Assembly (NCBI RefSeq): GCF_004210375.1
Contig: NC_134829.1
Span: 57,652,107 to 57,716,106 of the forward strand
DNA length: 64,000 nt
Direction of reading: 5' to 3'
Source: Tachypleus tridentatus
Taxonomy: Eukaryota > Arthropoda > Merostomata > Xiphosura > Limulidae
This document shows positions 59,990-64,000 of this stretch, in pieces (the stretch's first letter is position 1; every line of letters begins with the position of its first letter). The position numbers and the translations under genes are program-made. A model generated the notes under the pieces. It was not told the DNA's origin and made no database searches. It saw only the letters and a program-made list of their open reading frames with translations.

Positions 59990-61087
59990 TTAAGGCTGCG
60001 ACACCGCCTTCGCCTTCGCCCGAGATATCCGTAGTATTGGCACGTCCGACACCCGTTTTCGTCCACTGCCCTTCTTAGAAGTGTCACCAGAAGACATTGC
60101 CACCACACTAGCATACCTCCAACGACGAGGAAGAGGCACCTCCACATCGCCGGCGGTACTCACACCACTAACCGGAAGTGGCGGGAAGTGACGATCAAAA
60201 TTGCGACTTGCAGCAGGGGGGTGACTACTTGCCCGTTCCCTGGCCCCACCAGTAACCGTCGATCGTCGGGCAGAAACATCGTCCACCACCCGAAGGGTAG
60301 CTGAAGCCTTCTTTGAAAGGGGAACCTCCGAATCAACGCGTGGACAAACAGAAATGGTGTCAACATCATGAGGCACTGCACGAGAGGGAGCAGCCGGGTC
60401 TACTTCAGCGGCGTCACGAGAAGTAGTAGGCGTGGCCACTTCAGCGTCGTCACTAGAGGAAGTTCGAGGAACAACAAGCTTGGGACAACGTTGACGGACG
60501 TGTCCCTGCATATGACAATGTCGGCATATAAACTGGGTGCTATCTCGATATAGATGATCCGCCCCCAAACATAAATTACATACTTTTGACTGGCGATCAT
60601 GCTTCACTTTTACCATTACCGCCTTGCCCAAAGGATCAAAAACTTTTACTACGTACGGCAAAGAGATACACTTCTCACTAAAACACACACGAACATGGCG
60701 TATACCTAAGTATATGCCCTGGTCCCTCTTCCACACAATAGGGCTTTTCACCTCACAATCATAATCTTTAAGTTTATTTAGTATAATATCATCGTCGATA
60801 TATTCGGGTACGTCCATAAATGACACAGTAATAGTACGTTTAGTGACACCATTAGCCGAACAGTGCACACCATTTACAGTTAGACCAGCATCTATAGCCA
60901 GGTCCACATCGTCGGGAAGAACAAAAGTTACCTCATATCCACCCGGGCGAGGAACTACAGCAGTGACCGAAGCTGCACCAAACGTAGAAATAACAGAATG
61001 GATAACGTCCCCATGGCTTGAATTAGTCGTTTCAACAAAAACTGTACGACGCATAACTTCCATGACCTTCTTGGTTGATGAAGACAT
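59990..61087 (-). CDS. LINE E ORF1, RNA-binding protein, intact (365 aa)
   Basis: The start is the ATG at 61087 (MSSSTKKVMEVMRRTVF). Upstream codons in the same frame lack an ATG. Residues ~1-170 form the Tx1-type N-terminal region with TITVSFMDVPEYIDDDIILN. A double zinc-knuckle region follows at about residues 172-205: CNLC...HLYRDS, where the fourth ligand is Ser and not Cys, and a complete second knuckle CRHC...H...C. The remainder is a Ser/Ala/Arg-rich tail ending in basic residues. It likely coats element RNA in a cytoplasmic or nuclear RNP. ORF2 begins 161 bp downstream. Confidence 0.88.
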   Translation of the reverse strand: MSSSTKKVMEVMRRTVFVETTNSSHGDVIHSVISTFGAASVTAVVPRPGGYEVTFVLPDDVDLAIDAGLTVNGVHCSANGVTKRTITVSFMDVPEYIDDDIILNKLKDYDCEVKSPIVWKRDQGIYLGIRHVRVCFSEKCISLPYVVKVFDPLGKAVMVKVKHDRQSKVCNLCLGADHLYRDSTQFICRHCHMQGHVRQRCPKLVVPRTSSSDDAEVATPTTSRDAAEVDPAAPSRAVPHDVDTISVCPRVDSEVPLSKKASATLRVVDDVSARRSTVTGGARERASSHPPAASRNFDRHFPPLPVSGVSTAGDVEVPLPRRWRYASVVAMSSGDTSKKGSGRKRVSDVPILRISRAKAKAVSQP

Positions 61088-61229
61088 CGTCAAACAACTT
61101 GAAAAATACAAAATCTAGCAAAAAAAAAAACTACACACTCACTAGGCTTAGCTGTTAAATTTACACTAAGGCAATGAGGAGCTCGAAAAACACGTCTGTA
61201 CTCGTTGACGAGAACCGGCGCTTTCCAAA

Positions 61230-61302
61230 TGTGCTTGCCAGGGATCGAACCTGGGACATTCCGCGTGTTAGGCGGATGTGATAACCACTACACCACAAGC
61301 AC
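61230..61302 (-). tRNA. Complete tRNA-Val(AAC) immediately 5' of LINE E
   Basis: The full 73-nt cloverleaf has A and B boxes. Two differences from the reference: G45 to T in the variable loop, and CAAGCAC in place of CAGGCAC, which turns an acceptor T-G wobble into T-A. Its terminator is cut to TTT followed by GG because LINE E starts there. It could drive Pol III transcription into the element. Confidence 0.93.
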
Positions 61303-61430
61303 CTCTCTTTCGCAATTTTTGCTGTTAAAGTTTTTAAAATGAAACGATAACGTTCCAAAATTTTATTTCGCAGTGTAAACAAACACAAGTATAATGACAG
61401 TTTAACGTTTAACTTTAAATAATATAAAAC
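61303..61430 (-). repeat. Outer end of the inverted array block
   Basis: It matches the tRNA 5' flank of the unit (aacgttccaaaattttattt, caagtataatgacagtttaa) with several changes, then unit homology stops near 61430. Confidence 0.85.
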
Positions 61431-62153
61431 ATGTTGTATAGGCCTAAAAGTAAGAAACATTATCCAGACTATAGCTCTAACCTATAGTCATCTTTACGTA
61501 ATGATGTTTCTCGCGAACGTAAGCACTTACTAATATAATAAGATAATTATATAATATTAAATACTATGGTAGCTTATTGTTACAGTTTAGTTTATAATTA
61601 ATAAGTGTGAAGTCAACAAATTACAACGTGTTAATAATCATCGTTTCATGTAATGTAAATAACTGTCTACAAGTTGTTGTAAAATATTTTGATTCAGCTC
61701 TAATAACTTGTAGTTAACAAATTATGAAATATATTTAACATCGTTGTTTCTGATTTTAAAGTTAAAAGCCAGGATACCTGTACATTGTATTTTATGTCTT
61801 AAAATCCCTTTTTAGTTATAAACTAAGATACTTTCTCTTGAAAACCACCTTCTTGGTGTATACATATGTGGGTTGGATATATGTACCACCTTGCTTTCCC
61901 AGTACAAAGGACAGCATTGACTCATGACCTCTTTGCTCTGATAGTATTGGTCAGTTATCAAATTTTACTTATTTTTAAGATATGTAACGATATTTGTCTG
62001 ACACGAACCAGTTTATTGGTAAGAAAAGTTCAACTGTTAACCTCCTCCTGGATAACAGTTATAATGTGAGAGCAGATAAGCTACTGGATAAAAGCAGAAT
62101 TACGAACATAATATAACAAGTCAAACTGTACCACAAACATTTGCGATAATTGA
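61431..62153. other. AT-rich unique sequence, nothing recognised
   Basis: No gene or repeat signature was found. Confidence 0.5.
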
Positions 62154-62252
62154 GGATGACTAGCTGCATTCTATCTAGTTTTTGACTGTTAAATAAGAAA
62201 TGGCTAACGCAGACAGCCGTGATGAACATTTGCGCGAGATTCAAAACAAATT
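62154..62252 (+). mobile_element. Degenerate SINE 3' part
   Basis: gatgactagctgcattct, ggctaacgcagacagcc and tttgcgcgagattcaaaac follow the order of the SINE at 36775-37043. Confidence 0.75.
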
Positions 62253-63331
62253 AAAAGACAAACGATAACAAATAACTATCAATTATCAAATTGACAGTTT
62301 AGATATTTTACACCTAATTTCAGATTCCTCTGTGACGATCAAAAAGAATTGTTATACAAAGAAACCGTGGTGTTTTTTAAAGACCAGAATCTACACGCTA
62401 GCCTGTCTGAACTTAGTAGCGTTAAAATAGAACTCCACATTCTGATGTTATAAGATGAAGACTACTGCTGACCAAAAAAAATGTTTGTTCAGAGTTTCAT
62501 GCAATCTATTTTATTAATTGAAGTTTACCAAATGGTATTCTTAAAATACACCATAGCTTCTTATATTGATTACTCGTTCACATATCTGATTGTGGCAGTC
62601 TGTTGATGGTCCAAAGATAAAATTGAAAATACATTATAAAAGCAAATAACATTTTGAATCATAATGTTTGATGTATCTAGCTAGCTAATTGTGTAAATAA
62701 TTATCAATCATCAATTAAACATTTAAAATTTATATAATGACATTTATCAAACTAAAAAAGAGAACCAACATAGATTAATCCATTTTCAGTTTGATATAGT
62801 ACTAACCGTCTCTCGAGAATACTTTCAATAATATTCATTTGCACAAATACACAATTCGTTTTACCATCAGGATGTTCAGGCCAAAAATAAAAAGCTCATT
62901 AACACAATGAAAATAATCTTCTCAAACTAAATCTCAAGTATAGATGTAATTATAAGTAATCTGTTGAGGATATAACGATTAACAGGTGCTGTTGTTGACA
63001 TTCGTTATTTGTATTAATTGTTTTCAAACATCAAGAGTTAAGGTCACTTGAAAGGTCTCTGATGAAACACGACTTGAATCTAAGCTCTAAGAATTTTAAG
63101 ATTTTATTATTTTCATGAGGATTTTTACTTTAATTCTTAATTTACTGCAGATCTATAATTCAAGTTATTTTGAGCCAAAGTATTTGACTCGAATGTAAAT
63201 TTTATTTTTAACTAGAGTTATGTTTCTCAGCTCTTCAACTGTAGTCCTTTTTGTAGTAGTCTTGCATAATACGTCGTGCAGATATGCACGTTGTGAAATA
63301 GTGGGCTTATTTCCTAAATGTGCTCTTATCC
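62253..63331. other. AT-rich unique sequence, nothing recognised
   Basis: No supported gene or element was found. Confidence 0.5.
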
Positions 63332-63400
63332 AGTGGCAGCGCCAGGGGGGGGCTTGGGTAGCTTGAGGCCCCAAAATAAACCAAGCCCCCCTCAGCCCCC
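63332..63400 (+). mobile_element. Possible end of a hAT-like DNA transposon
   Basis: cagtggcagcgccaggggg is the style of hAT terminal repeats (CAGTGGC...GCCAGGG), followed by a C/G-rich stretch. No matching second end or target duplication is seen in the window, so this is tentative. Confidence 0.35.
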
Positions 63401-64000
63401 AGTATTGTTACCTACATATATTCATAAAATATGGAAAACACAATCGTCGTTGTTGCTTAACAATTAACATCAAAAAAGACTTAGATCTGTAGAACTCAAC
63501 GTCTTCATTAAGACGGAAGTATGTGTCATGCGTCCCATAGCAACGTACTGAATGCATTTAAACTCATGCGTTGTATTGCCGCTCCCTGTGTAGTGCCATT
63601 CTATCTTGAGCTTTGACGAAGATTAGACAACCACGTTTATTTCAAGTTTCAACAGAACAGGCGCATTCTTTTGAAGTAATATTAACTATAAATACAACAT
63701 TATGAAAGATAGTTAGCCTGATAGTGACCTCAGAGTATATTAACTTCACATGGGATAATTCGCTTCTGCTATGTAAATTATATATTTATGTTATATTTAT
63801 TTTGATTTGTAGCTTTACTCTTAATGGTATATTAAATGTTCAATCTAAGCTACTCTTGAGTGGAAATTAGGTGAGCTTCCTCTTTTACATATACGCATAT
63901 TTTCATAAACAGATTGTTTTTTAATTTGTAATAATGATTCACAGTATAAGTTTCCAACGAAAACTGCATTAAAAATGCAATTCAAAATAGCACACTTTTC
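63401..64000. other. Unique sequence, nothing recognised
   Basis: Short frames only, and no motif. Confidence 0.5.

Larger units (their letters stand above)
55700..61226 (-). mobile_element. LINE copy E, full-length Tx1-like retrotransposon with a complete tRNA-Val upstream
   Basis: About 5.53 kb. The 5' end GGAAAGCGCCGG follows a complete tRNA-Val gene plus ATTT. The 3' end has the hairpin (55725-55742), AATAAA, an A-rich tail and then the tRNA stub. ORF1 is intact and ORF2 is interrupted only by short homopolymer indels. It is the best-preserved member here and defines the target duplication of about 52 bp. Confidence 0.94.

Overview
This is an intron-rich-looking, AT-rich animal sequence with no recognisable host protein gene. 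The tRNA-headed SINE copies (36775-37043 and relatives) resemble, from memory, a SINE family common in horseshoe crabs, so a chelicerate such as Limulus or Tachypleus is my best guess. I could not test this by search.

The left third (1068-20096) is a head-to-tail array of about ten ~1.94-kb units. Each unit carries one tRNA-Val(AAC) gene and a long spacer with no convincing gene. A further unit lies at 27518-29375, and an old decayed unit is split between 31380-31560 and 35128-35985. A second array block in the opposite orientation lies at 50289-55699, with its outer unit remnant at 61303-61430. An exact 500-N scaffold gap (49789-50288) separates this block from the unique region.

The main find is a Tx1-like non-LTR retrotransposon (LINE). 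ORF1 has two CCHC knuckles; ORF2 has an AP-type endonuclease, a reverse transcriptase and a C-terminal CCHC. Five copies (1-1067, 20097-21915, 21968-27517, 29376-31379, and 61226-55700 on the minus strand) all end in poly(A) at the same base inside a tRNA-Val gene, at the D-stem/anticodon-stem junction. Where the 5' end is present, the element starts three T's past the tRNA 3' end. The target duplication is therefore about 52 bp. It rebuilds an entire tRNA gene upstream of the insert and interrupts that gene's Pol III terminator. Copies B and C sit in tandem, separated only by the 49-nt tRNA stub.

Region by region: 1-1067 LINE A tail; 1068-20096 array; 20097-27517 LINEs B and C; 27518-29375 one unit; 29376-31379 old LINE D; 31380-35985 unit remnant split by a Penelope-like element with ~0.86-kb inverted arms and hammerhead-like motifs; 35986-49788 unique DNA with SINEs, two small DNA-transposon derivatives, three tandem-repeat loci, an I/Jockey-type LINE fossil and a second Penelope fragment; gap; 50289-61430 inverted array with the nearly complete LINE E; 61431-64000 unique AT-rich DNA with one SINE tail.

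The array, the LINE and the tRNA form one system. The repeated tRNA gene is a safe, renewable landing site, and the array edges collect the LINE copies and the most decayed tRNA genes. All element families were named by eye from protein motifs and not by database search.
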